From Microbacterium sorbitolivorans (GTDB taxonomy: Bacteria > Actinomycetota > Actinomycetes > Actinomycetales > Microbacteriaceae): DNA of 64,000 bases. Under the pieces are notes generated by a model, which did not search any database, was not told where the DNA came from, and worked only from the letters and a program-made list of their open reading frames with translations. Positions 34,519 through 43,927 of the stretch are shown here, piece after piece (position 1 is the stretch's first letter; every line of letters begins with the position of its first letter). The stretch lies in assembly GCF_003327285.1 (NCBI RefSeq), contig NZ_KZ848476.1, positions 186,001-250,000 of the forward strand. The letters run 5' to 3'. The translations under genes were made by a program, and so were the position numbers.

Positions 34519-35502
34519 TCAGTTGGCTCCCGAGAACTCTGCACGGCGGTTCACGATCCAGCGCGCGACGGCGTTGACCGCGAAGGTCACGATGAACAGG
34601 ATCAGACCGGTGGCGATGAGGGTGTTCACGCCAGTGTCGAACGCCTCCGGGAAGTGCAGCGCGATGTTCGCGGCGATCGACTGCGGGTTGCCTGACTGGA
34701 GCAGCTGGAACGCGACGATCGGCGAGCCCGAGAGCACCATGGTCACGGCCATGGTCTCTCCGAGCGCGCGGCCGAGGCCGAGCATGGCGCCCGAGACCAT
34801 GCCGCCGCGCGCGAACGGGAGCACCGCCATCCGGATCATCTCCCACCGGGTCGCGCCGAGCGCGAGCGCGGCTTCCTCGTGCAGCTTCGGAGTCTGCAGG
34901 AATACCTCGCGGCAGATGGCGGTCATGATCGGCAGGATCATGACGGACAGGACGAGCGCGGCCGTGAGGACCGTGCGACCGGTGGCGGAGACGGGGCCGC
35001 TGAAGAACAGATTCAGGATCGGCCACGTGCCGATCGTGTCGGTCAGCGTCGCAAAGAACGGCTGGAGGAAGCCCGAGAAGAACAGCGCGCCCCAGAGGCC
35101 GAACACGACCGACGGCACCGCGGCGAGCAGATCGATGATGTAGCCGAGCACGGCCGCGAGGCGTCGGGGCGCGTAGTGCGAGATGAACAGCGCGATGCCG
35201 ATGGCGATCGGGCTGGCGATCGCGAGCGCGAGCAGCGCCGACCAGAGCGTGCCGAAGAGGAACGGCAACGCGTAGCTCCAGAAGTTCTCGCCGCCGAGGA
35301 TGGGGTTCGTGTCCGCGTCTCCCGCGATGGCGGGAATCGACTGAACGACGAGGAAGACGGCGGTCGCGGCGAGGACGATCAGGATGATGATGCCGGCGCC
35401 GAGCGAGCTGCCGGAGAAAGCGAGATCGCCGGGGCGCTTCTTCGCTTTGATACTGCCTTCTGGCGGTGCCTGCCGTGCAGGCGCCTTCTCGGTCGTGCTC
35501 AT
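34519..35502 (-). CDS. pstC: Phosphate ABC transporter permease PstC
   Basis: A 327-residue membrane permease. The EAA loop is PKLHEEAALALGATRWEMIR, and the following ALGETMAVTMVLSGSP is typical of PstC. The N-terminal tail (about 28 residues) is cytoplasmic and basic. With PstA it forms the channel for phosphate delivered by PstS. It begins 96 bases after pstS. Confidence 0.95.
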   Translation of the reverse strand: MSTTEKAPARQAPPEGSIKAKKRPGDLAFSGSSLGAGIIILIVLAATAVFLVVQSIPAIAGDADTNPILGGENFWSYALPFLFGTLWSALLALAIASPIAIGIALFISHYAPRRLAAVLGYIIDLLAAVPSVVFGLWGALFFSGFLQPFFATLTDTIGTWPILNLFFSGPVSATGRTVLTAALVLSVMILPIMTAICREVFLQTPKLHEEAALALGATRWEMIRMAVLPFARGGMVSGAMLGLGRALGETMAVTMVLSGSPIVAFQLLQSGNPQSIAANIALHFPEAFDTGVNTLIATGLILFIVTFAVNAVARWIVNRRAEFSGAN

Positions 35503-35598
35503 GAGCTCCAGGTTTTCGTGAAGTGTGTAGTCATGCGGGTGCCCCCGGGACGGATCCCACGTTTCGTGAGGCCGTCCCAGGGGCTCCGAGCACAGAGA

Positions 35599-36723
35599 TT
35601 ACTCCGTGACGATCGCGTCGATCGCGGCGCTTACCTGCTCGCGCAGTGCGTCGGAGATCGGGGCGCTGCCGGCCTCGGCCGCCGAGATCTCCTGGCCCTC
35701 GGCGGAAGCCACGAAGGTGAAGTAGTCCTTCACCAGCTGAGCCTTCGTCGCATCCTCGTACTCGGTGCAGCTGATGAGGTACGACACGAGGGCGATCGGG
35801 TAGGCGCCGTCGGACGCCGACGCGGGGTCGACCGCGAAGACGAGGTCCTGGGGCTCGCGGCCCTCTTCGAGCGGCGAGTTCTCGATGAGCTTCGAGGCAG
35901 CCTCGGCCGAGTACGGAACGTACTCGCCGTCGACTCCCACGGCCACCTGGCCGGCGTCGGCCGGAATCTGCGATGCGTCGAGGTAGCCGATCGTGCCCTC
36001 GCTCGAGCCGAGCACCTGGGCGATGCCCTGCGTGCCCTGGGCGCGCTCGGTGCCGTTGATGGGCCACTCGTCGCCGACCTCGTAGGTCCACACGTCGCCG
36101 GCGGTCGCCGAGAGGTAGCTCACGAAGGTCTCGGTCGTGCCGGACGCGTCCGAGCGGTTGACCGGGGTGATGGCCGAGTCGGGCAGTTCGACGCCCTCGT
36201 TCTGGGACGCGATCGCCTCGTCGTTCCACTGCGTGATCTCGCCGGCGAAGATTCCGGCGATCGTCGCGGCATCCATGTTGAGCGTGTCGATGCCGGGAAG
36301 GTTGAACGCGACGGCGACGGGCGAGATGTATGTCGGAACCTCGACGATGCTGTCCGTGGCGCAGCCCTTGAAACCGGCCGAGAGTTCCTCGACGTGGTAG
36401 GCACGGTCCGAACCGATGAAGTCGGAGGCACCGGCGAGGAAGTTGTCGCGGCCTGCACCCGAGCCGGTCGACTCGTAGTTCACGGTCACGCCGGGGTTCT
36501 TGCCCTGGAAGGTGGCGACGAGCGCAGCCTGGGCGGCAGCCTGCGACGAGGCTCCGGTCGCGCCGATCGTGCCCGTGGCGCCGCCCGCGGGAGCCTCCGA
36601 GGAGGAGCCCTCGGGGGCCGAGGACGACGCGGGAGTGGTGTCTTCGTTCGCGGCGCAGCCAGCGAGCGTGAGAGCGGCGACGGCGCCGAGTGCGGCGATA
36701 CCGGAGAGGCGGGTGAGCTTCAC
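35599..36723 (-). CDS. pstS: Phosphate-binding lipoprotein PstS
   Basis: A 374-residue extracellular phosphate receptor with a GTG start and lipobox LTLAGC. After an Ala/Ser/Gly-rich linker the phosphate-binding motifs appear: GATGASSQAAAQ, STGSGAGRDNF, SDRAYH and NRSDASGTTETF. It heads the pst operon. The promoter region upstream carries three units of an 11-base direct repeat at the -35 position, the expected place for PhoP activation. Confidence 0.96.
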   Translation of the reverse strand: MKLTRLSGIAALGAVAALTLAGCAANEDTTPASSSAPEGSSSEAPAGGATGTIGATGASSQAAAQAALVATFQGKNPGVTVNYESTGSGAGRDNFLAGASDFIGSDRAYHVEELSAGFKGCATDSIVEVPTYISPVAVAFNLPGIDTLNMDAATIAGIFAGEITQWNDEAIASQNEGVELPDSAITPVNRSDASGTTETFVSYLSATAGDVWTYEVGDEWPINGTERAQGTQGIAQVLGSSEGTIGYLDASQIPADAGQVAVGVDGEYVPYSAEAASKLIENSPLEEGREPQDLVFAVDPASASDGAYPIALVSYLISCTEYEDATKAQLVKDYFTFVASAEGQEISAAEAGSAPISDALREQVSAAIDAIVTE

Positions 36724-36788
36724 GAGAGAATCCGTTCCATAAGAGAGAAGGAAGTTCTGGTGCTGGGAGGGACACCCAGCAATGACAG

Positions 36789-36843
36789 ACGCTAAGCGCG
36801 CTTGCTAACTGAACTCCAGACGGAAGGTAAACGGATGATTAAC
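36789..36843 (-). promoter_or_regulatory. pstS promoter with candidate PhoP box
   Basis: On the minus strand, GTTAATC (36843-36837), GTTTACC (36832-36826) and GTCTGGA (36821-36815) follow each other at exact 11-base steps. The -10 TAGCGT (36794-36789) is 20 bases further on, so the boxes replace or overlap the -35 element. The arrangement agrees with PhoP-activated promoters. The leader to the GTG is about 60 bases. Confidence 0.65.
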
Positions 36844-36859
36844 GAGAATGTGAAGTTGC

Positions 36860-37729
36860 TTAGAGGGCGTAGTCGGCGACGACCGGCGCGTGGTCGCTCC
36901 AGCGCGTGTCATACGAGGGGTAGCGATCGACGCGGTAGCCCTCGACGAGCGCCGCGAGGGCAGGCGTCGCGAGGTGGTAATCGATGCGCCAGCCCGTGTC
37001 CTTGTCGAAGGCCTGGCCGCGGTTCGACCACCAACTGAAGGGACCCTCGACCTCGCCCGCGAAGGCGCGGCCGACATCGACGAAGCCGAGGCCCGTGCGG
37101 CCGGCCGCATACGGGCGGGTGTCGCTGAGCTCGCCCACCTTGCCGCGGGATCCGCTGAACTGGCCGACGACGGGCTCGCCCGCGGCGCCGAGGAACTGAT
37201 CGAAGTAGGCACGCTCGCGGGCGAGGAAGCCGGCGCGGGAAACGTTGCCCTTCCAGTTCTTGATGTCGAACTCGCGGTGGCCGACGTTCAGATCGCCCGT
37301 GACGACGGCGTACTCGCCGAGCTGGGGCAGTCGCGAAGCCATGGCGTCGAGGAACAGCCACTTCGCGTCCTGCTTCGGGGTGTCGACCTCGCCCGAGTGC
37401 ACGTATGCGCTCACGACGGTCACGACGCGGTCGCCGATCTGGAAGTCGGCCTCGAGCCAGCGGCCCTGGGCGTCCACGCCCTCGCCGAGGCCGGTGCGGT
37501 GCGCGATGGCGGGTTCGCGAGACGCGATCGCGACGCCCGCGCGGCCCTTCTGCGGCGACTCCTCCTCGAAGATGTGCCAGCCGGGCAGAACGGCCTCGAG
37601 GTGCTCGAGCTGGCCGCGCACCTCCTGGATTGTCAGGATGTCGACCCCGCTCGACTCGATCCAGCCGGCCATTCCCTTGCGGGCTGCGGCGCGGATTCCA
37701 TTGACGTTGACGGAGGCGATGCGAGTCAT
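36860..37729 (-). CDS. xthA: Exodeoxyribonuclease III (AP endonuclease)
   Basis: A 289-residue DNA-repair nuclease that cuts at abasic sites. The family motifs are complete: SVNVNGIRAA, LTIQEVRG, VTGDLNVGHREFDIKNW, VDVGRAF and, at the end, WSDHAPVVADYAL with the catalytic Asp-His. ATG 37729 is preferred to GTG 37735, because TAGGCT (minus strand, 37742-37737) lies seven bases before it, which points to a leaderless mRNA. Confidence 0.95.
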   Translation of the reverse strand: MTRIASVNVNGIRAAARKGMAGWIESSGVDILTIQEVRGQLEHLEAVLPGWHIFEEESPQKGRAGVAIASREPAIAHRTGLGEGVDAQGRWLEADFQIGDRVVTVVSAYVHSGEVDTPKQDAKWLFLDAMASRLPQLGEYAVVTGDLNVGHREFDIKNWKGNVSRAGFLARERAYFDQFLGAAGEPVVGQFSGSRGKVGELSDTRPYAAGRTGLGFVDVGRAFAGEVEGPFSWWSNRGQAFDKDTGWRIDYHLATPALAALVEGYRVDRYPSYDTRWSDHAPVVADYAL

Positions 37730-37748
37730 ACCCACCAGCCTAACGACG

Positions 37749-37781
37749 AAACGGGGCCCGACCAGAAGGTCGAGCCCCGTT
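37749..37781 (-). terminator. Terminator of the sdh operon
   Basis: AACGGGGC-CCGACC and GGTCG-A-GCCCCGTT pair around AGAA, 14 bases after the sdhB stop on the minus strand. It abuts the xthA promoter, so it also insulates that gene. Confidence 0.75.
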
Positions 37782-37795
37782 CTCGTGGCGTTAGA

Positions 37796-38554
37796 TCAGC
37801 GGCCGCCCTTGAGCACGGCCTGCTTCACCTCGGCGATCGCCTTGGTGATCTCGATGCCGCGGGGGCATGCCTCGGTGCAGTTGAAGGTCGTGCGGCAGCG
37901 CCACACGCCTTCCTTGTCGTTGAGGATGTCGAGACGCACCTGCGACTCGTCGTCGCGCGAGTCGAAGATGAAGCGGTGAGCGTTCACGATCGCGGCGGGG
38001 CCGAAGTACTGGCCATCGGTCCAGAACACGGGGCACGACGAGGTGCACGCGGCGCAGAGGATGCACTTGGTGGTGTCGTCGAAGCGCGCGCGGTCCTCGA
38101 CCGACTGGAAGCGCTCCTTGCCCTTCTCCGGCGTCGAACGCGACTGCAGGAACGGCTGCACCTCGCGGAACGCGGCGAAGAACGGATCCATGTCGACGAT
38201 GAGGTCCTTCTCGAGGGGGAGACCCTTGATCGCCTCAACGTAGACGGGCTTCGAGATGTCGAGGTCCTTGATCAGCGTCTTGCACGCGAGACGGTTGCGA
38301 CCGTTGATGCGCATCGCGTCGGATCCGCAGATGCCGTGCGCGCACGAGCGGCGGAACGCGAGCGAGCCGTCCATGTCCCACTTGATGCGGTGAAGCGCAT
38401 CGAGAACGCGGTCGGTCGGGTACATCTCGACGTCGTAGTCGACCCAGCGGGGCTCGCTGTCCTTCTCCGGGTCGAAGCGACGCACCATGAAGGTGACGAG
38501 GTACGACTGGATTGCCTGCTCCTCGGCAGGTGCTTCTGCCACAGCTGCGGACAT
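37796..38554 (-). CDS. sdhB: Succinate dehydrogenase iron-sulfur subunit
   Basis: A 252-residue electron-transfer subunit with three clusters. The 2Fe-2S site is CAHGICGSDAM ending with ACKTLI; the 4Fe-4S and 3Fe-4S ligands are in CILCAACTSSCPVFW and CTEACPRGIEITKA. It moves electrons from SdhA to quinone at SdhCD. The ATG shares one base with the sdhA stop (TGATG). Confidence 0.97.
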   Translation of the reverse strand: MSAAVAEAPAEEQAIQSYLVTFMVRRFDPEKDSEPRWVDYDVEMYPTDRVLDALHRIKWDMDGSLAFRRSCAHGICGSDAMRINGRNRLACKTLIKDLDISKPVYVEAIKGLPLEKDLIVDMDPFFAAFREVQPFLQSRSTPEKGKERFQSVEDRARFDDTTKCILCAACTSSCPVFWTDGQYFGPAAIVNAHRFIFDSRDDESQVRLDILNDKEGVWRCRTTFNCTEACPRGIEITKAIAEVKQAVLKGGR

Positions 38555-40380
38555 CAGTACTTCCTCTCCTTCGGCGGGTAGCGCAAGTTGCCGTTCTCGT
38601 CCTTGACGAAGACGACGGGCTTCCAATCGAGCGTGATGTGGTCCTCGGGGTTCGGCGAGTGCGGGTCGCCCGTGAGGTACGCCATCGTGTGCTTCATGTA
38701 GTTGGCGTCATCGCGGTCGGGGTAGTCCTCGCGCATGTGTCCGCCGCGGCTCTCCTTGCGGTTACGCGCGGCGTACGCCACGATCTCCGCGAGGTCGAGG
38801 AGGAAACCAAGCTCGATGGCCTCGAGCAGGTCGGTGTTGAAGCGCTTACCCTTGTCGTCGATGGAGACGTTCATGTAGCGCTGGCGCAGCTCGTGGATGG
38901 TGCCCATGACGTTCGTCAGGGTCTCCTCGGTGCGGAACACCTGAGCGTTTTTGTCCATCTCTTCCTGCAGCGTGCGGCGGATGTCCGCGATGCGCTCGGT
39001 GCCGTTGGAGTTGCGCAGGCGCTCGACCATGTCGCGCACCTCCTTCGCGGGATCCGCGGGGAGGGGAACGAAGTCGGCGGTCTTCGCGTAGGCGACGGCA
39101 TTACGGCCGGAGCGCTTACCGAAGACGTTGATGTCGAGCAGCGAGTTGGTGCCGAGGCGGTTGGATCCGTGCACCGACACGCAGGCGCACTCGCCGGCCG
39201 CGTAGAGGCCGGGGACGATCTCGTCGTTGTTCGCGAGGACCTCGCCCTCGTTGTTCGTCGGGATGCCGCCCATCGCGTAGTGCGCCGTCGGCATCACGGG
39301 AACGGGCTCGACGACCGGGTCGACGCCCAGGTAGGTGCGCGCGAACTCGGTGATGTCGGGGAGTTTCGTCTCGAGCACCTCGGCACCCAGATGGGTGCAG
39401 TCGAGGTAGACGTAGTCCTTGTTCGGGCCGGCGCCGCGGCCGTCGAGGACCTCCTTGACCATCGAACGCGCGACAATGTCACGCGGCGCGAGGTCCTTAA
39501 TCGTCGGGGCGTAGCGCTCCATGAAGCGCTCGCCCGAGGCGTTACGCAGGATGGCGCCCTCACCGCGGGCACCCTCGGTGAGGAGGATGCCAAGGCCGGC
39601 GAGGCCCGTCGGGTGGAACTGGAAGAACTCGATGTCCTCAAGGGGGAGACCCTTGCGCCACACGATGCCGACGCCGTCACCCGTGAGGGTGTGCGCGTTC
39701 GAGGTGGTCTTGAACATCTTGCCGAAGCCGCCCGAGGCGAACACGACCGACTTCGCCTGGAAGACATGCAGGTCACCGGTCGCGAGCTCGAGGGCGACGA
39801 TACCCGCGACGCGGGTCTTGCCGTTGTCGTCCTTCGTGGTGACGAGGTCGAGGGCGTAGAACTCGTTGAAGAAGTTGATGCCCAGCTTGACGCAGTTCTG
39901 GTACAGCGTCTGGAGGATCATGTGACCGGTGCGGTCGGCGGCGTAGCAGGCGCGGCGCACGGGCGCCTTGCCGTGCTCACGGGTGTGGCCACCGAAGCGA
40001 CGCTGGTCGATCTTGCCGTCCGGCGTGCGGTTGAAGGGGAGGCCCATGTTCTCGAGGTCGATGACCGCGTCGATGGCTTCCTTCGCGAGGATCTCAGCAG
40101 CGTCCTGGTCGACGAGGTAGTCGCCGCCCTTGACGGTGTCGAAGGTGTGCCACTCCCACGAGTCTTCCTCGACGTTCGCGAGCGCCGCGGCCATGCCGCC
40201 CTGCGCCGCGCCCGTGTGGGAACGCGTGGGGTAGAGCTTCGTCACGACGGCCGTCTTGGCGTTCGGGCCGGCCTCGATGGCAGCGCGCATGCCGGCGCCG
40301 CCGGCGCCGACGATCACGACGTCGTGCTGGTGGTAGTAGACGCCGTCCTTGAGTTCTGCGTCGGGGTACTTATTCGTCAT
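38554..40380 (-). CDS. sdhA: Succinate dehydrogenase flavoprotein subunit
   Basis: A 608-residue TCA-cycle enzyme that oxidises succinate to fumarate. FAD fold: [18 protein letters not shown]; covalent FAD His in [15 protein letters not shown]; substrate residues in [17 protein letters not shown] and [13 protein letters not shown] 40380 fits the family N-terminus; an in-frame start ten codons upstream exists. It is part of sdhC-sdhD-sdhA-sdhB, all with overlaps or short gaps. Confidence 0.97.
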   Translation of the reverse strand: MTNKYPDAELKDGVYYHQHDVVIVGAGGAGMRAAIEAGPNAKTAVVTKLYPTRSHTGAAQGGMAAALANVEEDSWEWHTFDTVKGGDYLVDQDAAEILAKEAIDAVIDLENMGLPFNRTPDGKIDQRRFGGHTREHGKAPVRRACYAADRTGHMILQTLYQNCVKLGINFFNEFYALDLVTTKDDNGKTRVAGIVALELATGDLHVFQAKSVVFASGGFGKMFKTTSNAHTLTGDGVGIVWRKGLPLEDIEFFQFHPTGLAGLGILLTEGARGEGAILRNASGERFMERYAPTIKDLAPRDIVARSMVKEVLDGRGAGPNKDYVYLDCTHLGAEVLETKLPDITEFARTYLGVDPVVEPVPVMPTAHYAMGGIPTNNEGEVLANNDEIVPGLYAAGECACVSVHGSNRLGTNSLLDINVFGKRSGRNAVAYAKTADFVPLPADPAKEVRDMVERLRNSNGTERIADIRRTLQEEMDKNAQVFRTEETLTNVMGTIHELRQRYMNVSIDDKGKRFNTDLLEAIELGFLLDLAEIVAYAARNRKESRGGHMREDYPDRDDANYMKHTMAYLTGDPHSPNPEDHITLDWKPVVFVKDENGNLRYPPKERKY

Positions 40381-40403
40381 AAGAATGTGGTTCCGTTCTC
40401 GGC

Positions 40404-40847
40404 TCAAAGCTCAGAGCAGAAGGACGCGAGCAGGGCGGGGTCAGAGCCGGCCGGGCACGGGTCGAAGGTGAACACGACGAGCGTGCCGAGCAGGATCATG
40501 AGCGCGGCGACGATTCCGATGATCCACACGAGGGTGGTGCGGACCTTGACGTTGAGCACGTAGTCGTTGACGACGGTGCGCATGCCGTTGGCGCCGTGAA
40601 TGAAGGCGAGCCAGAGCATCAGGACGTCCCACCACTGCCAGAACGGATCCGAGAGCTTGCCGCCGACGAAGGCGAAGCTGACGGCCGAGATGCCCTCGCC
40701 GACCATGAGGTTGACGAAGAGGTGGCCGAAGATCAGAACGATGAGCAGCACGCCGGACAGGCGCATGTAGAGCCAGCCCCACTTCTCAAGGTTCGAGCCC
40801 TTGCGGCGCTGGGGAATGCGGGGTGCTTCAAGAGCGGAAGCGTTCAT
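40404..40847 (-). CDS. sdhD: Succinate dehydrogenase membrane anchor subunit
   Basis: A 147-residue protein with three helices: about 32-52 ([19 protein letters not shown]), 72-95 ([20 protein letters not shown]) and 108-130 ([21 protein letters not shown]). His residues in the first two helices are candidates for heme b ligands and the quinone pocket. The ATG overlaps the sdhC stop by one base. Confidence 0.92.
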   Translation of the reverse strand: MNASALEAPRIPQRRKGSNLEKWGWLYMRLSGVLLIVLIFGHLFVNLMVGEGISAVSFAFVGGKLSDPFWQWWDVLMLWLAFIHGANGMRTVVNDYVLNVKVRTTLVWIIGIVAALMILLGTLVVFTFDPCPAGSDPALLASFCSEL

Positions 40848-41350
40848 CAGTGACCACCACCCATGTGCGAGAGAACGTTCGGGATGTGACGAGCGGCGAA
40901 GCCGGCGATCGTGACGATCCAGATGACGATGACGCACCAGAACATCTGGCGCTGGTACTTCGCACCCTTCGACCAGAAGTCGATGAGGATGATGCGCAGA
41001 CCGTTGAACGCGTGATACGCGATACCGGCGACGAGAATGACCTCACCGAAGCCCATGATGGGTGTCTGGTACTGGCCGATCACGGCGTTGTACGCCTCGG
41101 GGGAGACCCTGATCAGCGCCGTGTCGAGCACGTGCACGAGCAGGAAGAAGAAAATGGCGATGCCGGTGATACGGTGCAGGACCCACGACCACATGCCCTC
41201 GCGGCCGCGATACAGGGTGCCGCGCGGAACCTTCGAGGTGGTCTGGGACACGTCTGGTGTCTGACGCGCAGGTGCGGACACGATCGTCCTCTCTGAGATG
41301 ATGTTGGCTCTGCCCGCTTGCACGCCAATGTGGGCGCGTTCACGGGCCAT
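40847..41350 (-). CDS. sdhC: Succinate dehydrogenase cytochrome b-556 subunit
   Basis: A 167-residue anchor protein with a 40-residue hydrophilic N-terminus. The signature HRITGIAIFFFLLVHVLD and AYHAFNGLRIILIDF provides heme-ligand His residues. It is the first gene of the operon. TACCCT (minus strand, 41362-41357) is six bases before ATG 41350, so this main respiratory operon seems to start as a leaderless message. An in-frame GTG at the end of the tail is a less likely start. Confidence 0.93.
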   Translation of the reverse strand: MARERAHIGVQAGRANIISERTIVSAPARQTPDVSQTTSKVPRGTLYRGREGMWSWVLHRITGIAIFFFLLVHVLDTALIRVSPEAYNAVIGQYQTPIMGFGEVILVAGIAYHAFNGLRIILIDFWSKGAKYQRQMFWCVIVIWIVTIAGFAARHIPNVLSHMGGGH

Positions 41351-41356
41351 AGTTTC

Positions 41357-41362
41357 AGGGTA
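41357..41362 (-). promoter_or_regulatory. -10 element of the sdhCDAB promoter
   Basis: TACCCT on the minus strand lies six bases before the sdhC ATG. The facing gene at 41461 has its own -10 (TACCGT, 41448-41453), so the 110-base gap carries two divergent promoters without room for ribosome binding sites. Confidence 0.5.
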
Positions 41363-41447
41363 CTCCCCGCCCTCGAAACGTTCGATGAAGGTAGACCTAA
41401 GTTCGTCTCGCCCCGCGGCGCTCCCCAGTTGCGACAGCTTCGTCGAC

Positions 41448-41453
41448 TACCGT
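41448..41453 (+). promoter_or_regulatory. -10 element of a leaderless promoter (mannose-1-P guanylyltransferase)
   Basis: TACCGT ends seven bases before ATG 41461. It decides between that ATG and an in-frame GTG at 41452, which overlaps the element itself. Confidence 0.5.
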
Positions 41454-41460
41454 GGGGGCC

Positions 41461-42573
41461 ATGTCTGAGCCGATCGACGACTTCTACGCTGTAATCCCGG
41501 CCGGGGGCATTGGATCCCGCCTCTGGCCGCTCTCGCGCGCAGAGTCGCCCAAGTTCCTGCACGATCTGACGGGCGCCGGGGCCTCCCTGTTGCGCATGAC
41601 GTGGGATCGCCTGCTGCCCCTGACGGGCACCGATCGGATCGCAGTTGTCACGGGCCGCGCGCACGGCCCGAAGGTCGAGGAAGACCTTCCCGACGTCGAC
41701 CTCAACAACGTCTTTATGGAGATGGATCCGCGCGACTCGTCGGCCGCGATCGGCCTCGCCGCCGCGATCCTCGAGCGCCGGCACCCCGGCGTCGTGATCG
41801 GATCCTTCGCCGCGGATCACGTGATCAAGCGCCAGCGCGTGTTCGAGTTCACGGTGCGCCAGGCGGTCGCCGCGGCGCGTGAGGGATACATCGCGACGAT
41901 CGGCATCCAGCCCTCCGAGCCCGCTGTCGGCTTCGGCTATATCAAAACGGGCGACGAGCTCATCATCGACGACGCGCCCATGGCCGCCCTCGTCGAGCGC
42001 TTCGTCGAGAAGCCGGACCTGGCTACGGCGCGCGAGTACTTCGCCGATCGCTCCTATCTCTGGAACGCGGGCATGTTTATCTCCCGCGCCGACGTGATCC
42101 TTGACGAGCTCAAGGCCAACGAGCCCGAGCTGCACGCCGGCCTCATGGAGATCGCCGATGCCTGGGACACCGCCTCCCGCGACGAGGTCGTGGAGCGCGT
42201 GTGGCCGACGCTCAAGAAGATCGCGATCGACTACGCGGTCGCGGAGCCGGCCGCGGAGAAGGGCCGCCTCGCCGTGATTCCCGGGCAGTTCGACTGGGAC
42301 GACGTGGGCGACTTCGCGAGCCTCTGGACGCTCGTGGGCGACGGCCGTCGCGAGGGGGTAACGACCCTGGGCAGCAACCAGGACGTTCTCGACGACAACG
42401 CGACCGCCCTGGTGGTCTCGGAGACCGACCGCGTCATCGCGATGATCGGCGTCGAGAACATCATCGTGGTCGATACGCCCGACGCACTCCTCGTCACGAC
42501 GAGCGAGCATGCGCAGCGCGTCAAGCAGACCGTGAGCTCGCTGCAGAACAAGGGTCGCGACAGCGTTCTCTGA
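41461..42573 (+). CDS. manC: Mannose-1-phosphate guanylyltransferase
   Basis: A 370-residue nucleotidyltransferase that makes GDP-mannose from mannose 1-phosphate and GTP, the donor for mannosylated lipids and glycans. The pyrophosphorylase signature is VIPAGGIGSRLWPLSRAE followed by PKFL; EKPDLATAREYF is the sugar-phosphate loop. The C-terminal stretch beginning VVSETDRVIAMIG forms the left-handed beta-helix end. There is no fused isomerase domain. Confidence 0.93.
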   Translation: MSEPIDDFYAVIPAGGIGSRLWPLSRAESPKFLHDLTGAGASLLRMTWDRLLPLTGTDRIAVVTGRAHGPKVEEDLPDVDLNNVFMEMDPRDSSAAIGLAAAILERRHPGVVIGSFAADHVIKRQRVFEFTVRQAVAAAREGYIATIGIQPSEPAVGFGYIKTGDELIIDDAPMAALVERFVEKPDLATAREYFADRSYLWNAGMFISRADVILDELKANEPELHAGLMEIADAWDTASRDEVVERVWPTLKKIAIDYAVAEPAAEKGRLAVIPGQFDWDDVGDFASLWTLVGDGRREGVTTLGSNQDVLDDNATALVVSETDRVIAMIGVENIIVVDTPDALLVTTSEHAQRVKQTVSSLQNKGRDSVL

Positions 42574-42608
42574 TCCCACCGGGAATTTCGCGCGCCCGCG
42601 AACATAAC

Positions 42609-42661
42609 TATCGCGTCTCGGCACTCGTGTGCCGGTCGATACGCTCAGTTTTGCCGCGATA
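42609..42661 (+). promoter_or_regulatory. Control region of the nucleoside operon
   Basis: Inverted repeats TATCGCG (42609-42615) and CGCGATA (42655-42661) flank a smaller palindrome CGGCAC-TCGT-GTGCCG (42619-42634) and a -10 like TACGCT (42640-42645). Nested dyads around a promoter suggest a repressor that loops or covers the start site, possibly a nucleoside-sensing one. No regulator gene is adjacent. Confidence 0.4.
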
Positions 42662-42741
42662 ACGTGAGCACATCGCTTCGGAAAGCGCGGCCTATTACTC
42701 GGGCGCGCGGCGAGGCGCGACATCCCTGGAGGACACCAGAC

Positions 42742-43848
42742 ATGAACATGATCAAGCGCACGGCATTCGGTGCCACCGCTGTTGTCAGTGCAGGCCTGCT
42801 GCTCGCCGCATGCGGCGCTGCGCCCGACGAAGCATCGACCCCCTCGGAGGGCGGCGACGCATCGGCCCCGGCCGCGTCGGACTTCCTGCCCTGCATCGTT
42901 TCCGACTTCGGTGGCTTCGACGACAAGTCGTTCAACCAGCTCTCCCTCGAGGGGGTCGAGCAGGCGGCCGACGAGCTTGGTGTTGACTTCAAGCAGGTCG
43001 AATCGAACGCCGAGACCGATTACGCACCGAACCTGAACGCGCTCGTCGCCCAGGGCTGTAGCGCCATCGCGTCGGTCGGCTTCGCACTCGCCCCCGCAAC
43101 GGTCGAGGCTGCGAACGCCAACCCCGACATCGACTTCATCCTCATCGACGACGCGGCCGACACCGACTTCGACGGCACGAAGGACGCCGAGACGGTCAAG
43201 CCGCTGCTCTACGACACGGCCCAGGCCGCGTTCCTCGCCGGCTACCTGTCGGCGGGCTATTCGGAGGCCGGCAAGGTCGGTACCTTCGGTGGCCAGGAGT
43301 TCCCGACCGTGACGATCTTCATGGACGGCTTCAAGCAGGGCGTCGACTACTACAACGAGACCAAGGGCACTGACGTGTCGGTCATTGGTTGGGACGGCGA
43401 GACCGGTTCGTTCACGGGCGGCTTCTCGGCGGGCCCCGAGGCGAAGACCGTGGCGCAGAACATCATCGACCAGGGCGTCGACGTGCTGCTTCCGGTCGGT
43501 GGCCCGATCTACCAGTCGGCGCTGCAGGCCATTAAGGAAGACGGCGGCGACATCGCGCTGATCGGTGCCGACGCCGACCTCTTCGAGAGCGACCCGACCA
43601 CGGCCGACTACGTGCTGACGTCGATCCTCAAGAACATGCACCTGTCGACCTACGAGGCCGTCATGGCGAGCGCGAACGGCGAGTTCGATGCCGAGGCCTA
43701 CATCGGCACCCTCGAGAACGAGGGCGTCGGTATCGCCGACCTGCATAACTTCGCTGACAAGGTTGACCCGGCGCTCCTCGAGGAGGTCAACGCTCTTCAG
43801 GAGCAGATCATCTCGGGCGATCTCGAGGTTGATTCGTACCTGAGCTAA
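42742..43848 (+). CDS. BMP-family nucleoside-binding lipoprotein of an ABC transporter
   Basis: A 368-residue extracellular binding protein with lipobox LLAACG. The BMP/PnrA fold is seen in VSDFGGFDDKSFNQLSLEG, followed by YLSAGYSEAGKVGTFGGQEF and GVDVLLPVGGPIYQSALQ. Members of this group bind purine or pyrimidine nucleosides. GGAGG precedes ATG 42742 by nine bases. A hairpin after the stop probably lets this protein be made in excess over the ATPase and permeases downstream. The stretch lacks GGATCC sites. Confidence 0.9.
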   Translation: MNMIKRTAFGATAVVSAGLLLAACGAAPDEASTPSEGGDASAPAASDFLPCIVSDFGGFDDKSFNQLSLEGVEQAADELGVDFKQVESNAETDYAPNLNALVAQGCSAIASVGFALAPATVEAANANPDIDFILIDDAADTDFDGTKDAETVKPLLYDTAQAAFLAGYLSAGYSEAGKVGTFGGQEFPTVTIFMDGFKQGVDYYNETKGTDVSVIGWDGETGSFTGGFSAGPEAKTVAQNIIDQGVDVLLPVGGPIYQSALQAIKEDGGDIALIGADADLFESDPTTADYVLTSILKNMHLSTYEAVMASANGEFDAEAYIGTLENEGVGIADLHNFADKVDPALLEEVNALQEQIISGDLEVDSYLS

Positions 43849-43860
43849 TTGCTCGGTGGG

Positions 43861-43892
43861 GAGGGGAGGCCGGCTCGCGCCGACCTCCCCTC
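43861..43892 (+). terminator. Hairpin between the binding protein and the ATPase gene
   Basis: GAGGGGAGGCCGGC and GCCGACCTCCCCTC pair around TCGC. It has no T-run, so it may be a partial terminator or an mRNA-stabilising stem that raises the level of the binding protein. Confidence 0.6.
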
Positions 43893-43913
43893 GTCATGTG
43901 TGACGCTCCGGAA

Positions 43914-43919
43914 TAGGAT
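43914..43919 (+). promoter_or_regulatory. -10-like element before the nucleoside ATPase gene
   Basis: TAGGAT ends eight bases before ATG 43928, and AGGA follows it. It may be an internal promoter that gives the ATPase, permease and salvage genes a basal supply. Confidence 0.35.
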
Positions 43920-43927
43920 CAGGAACT

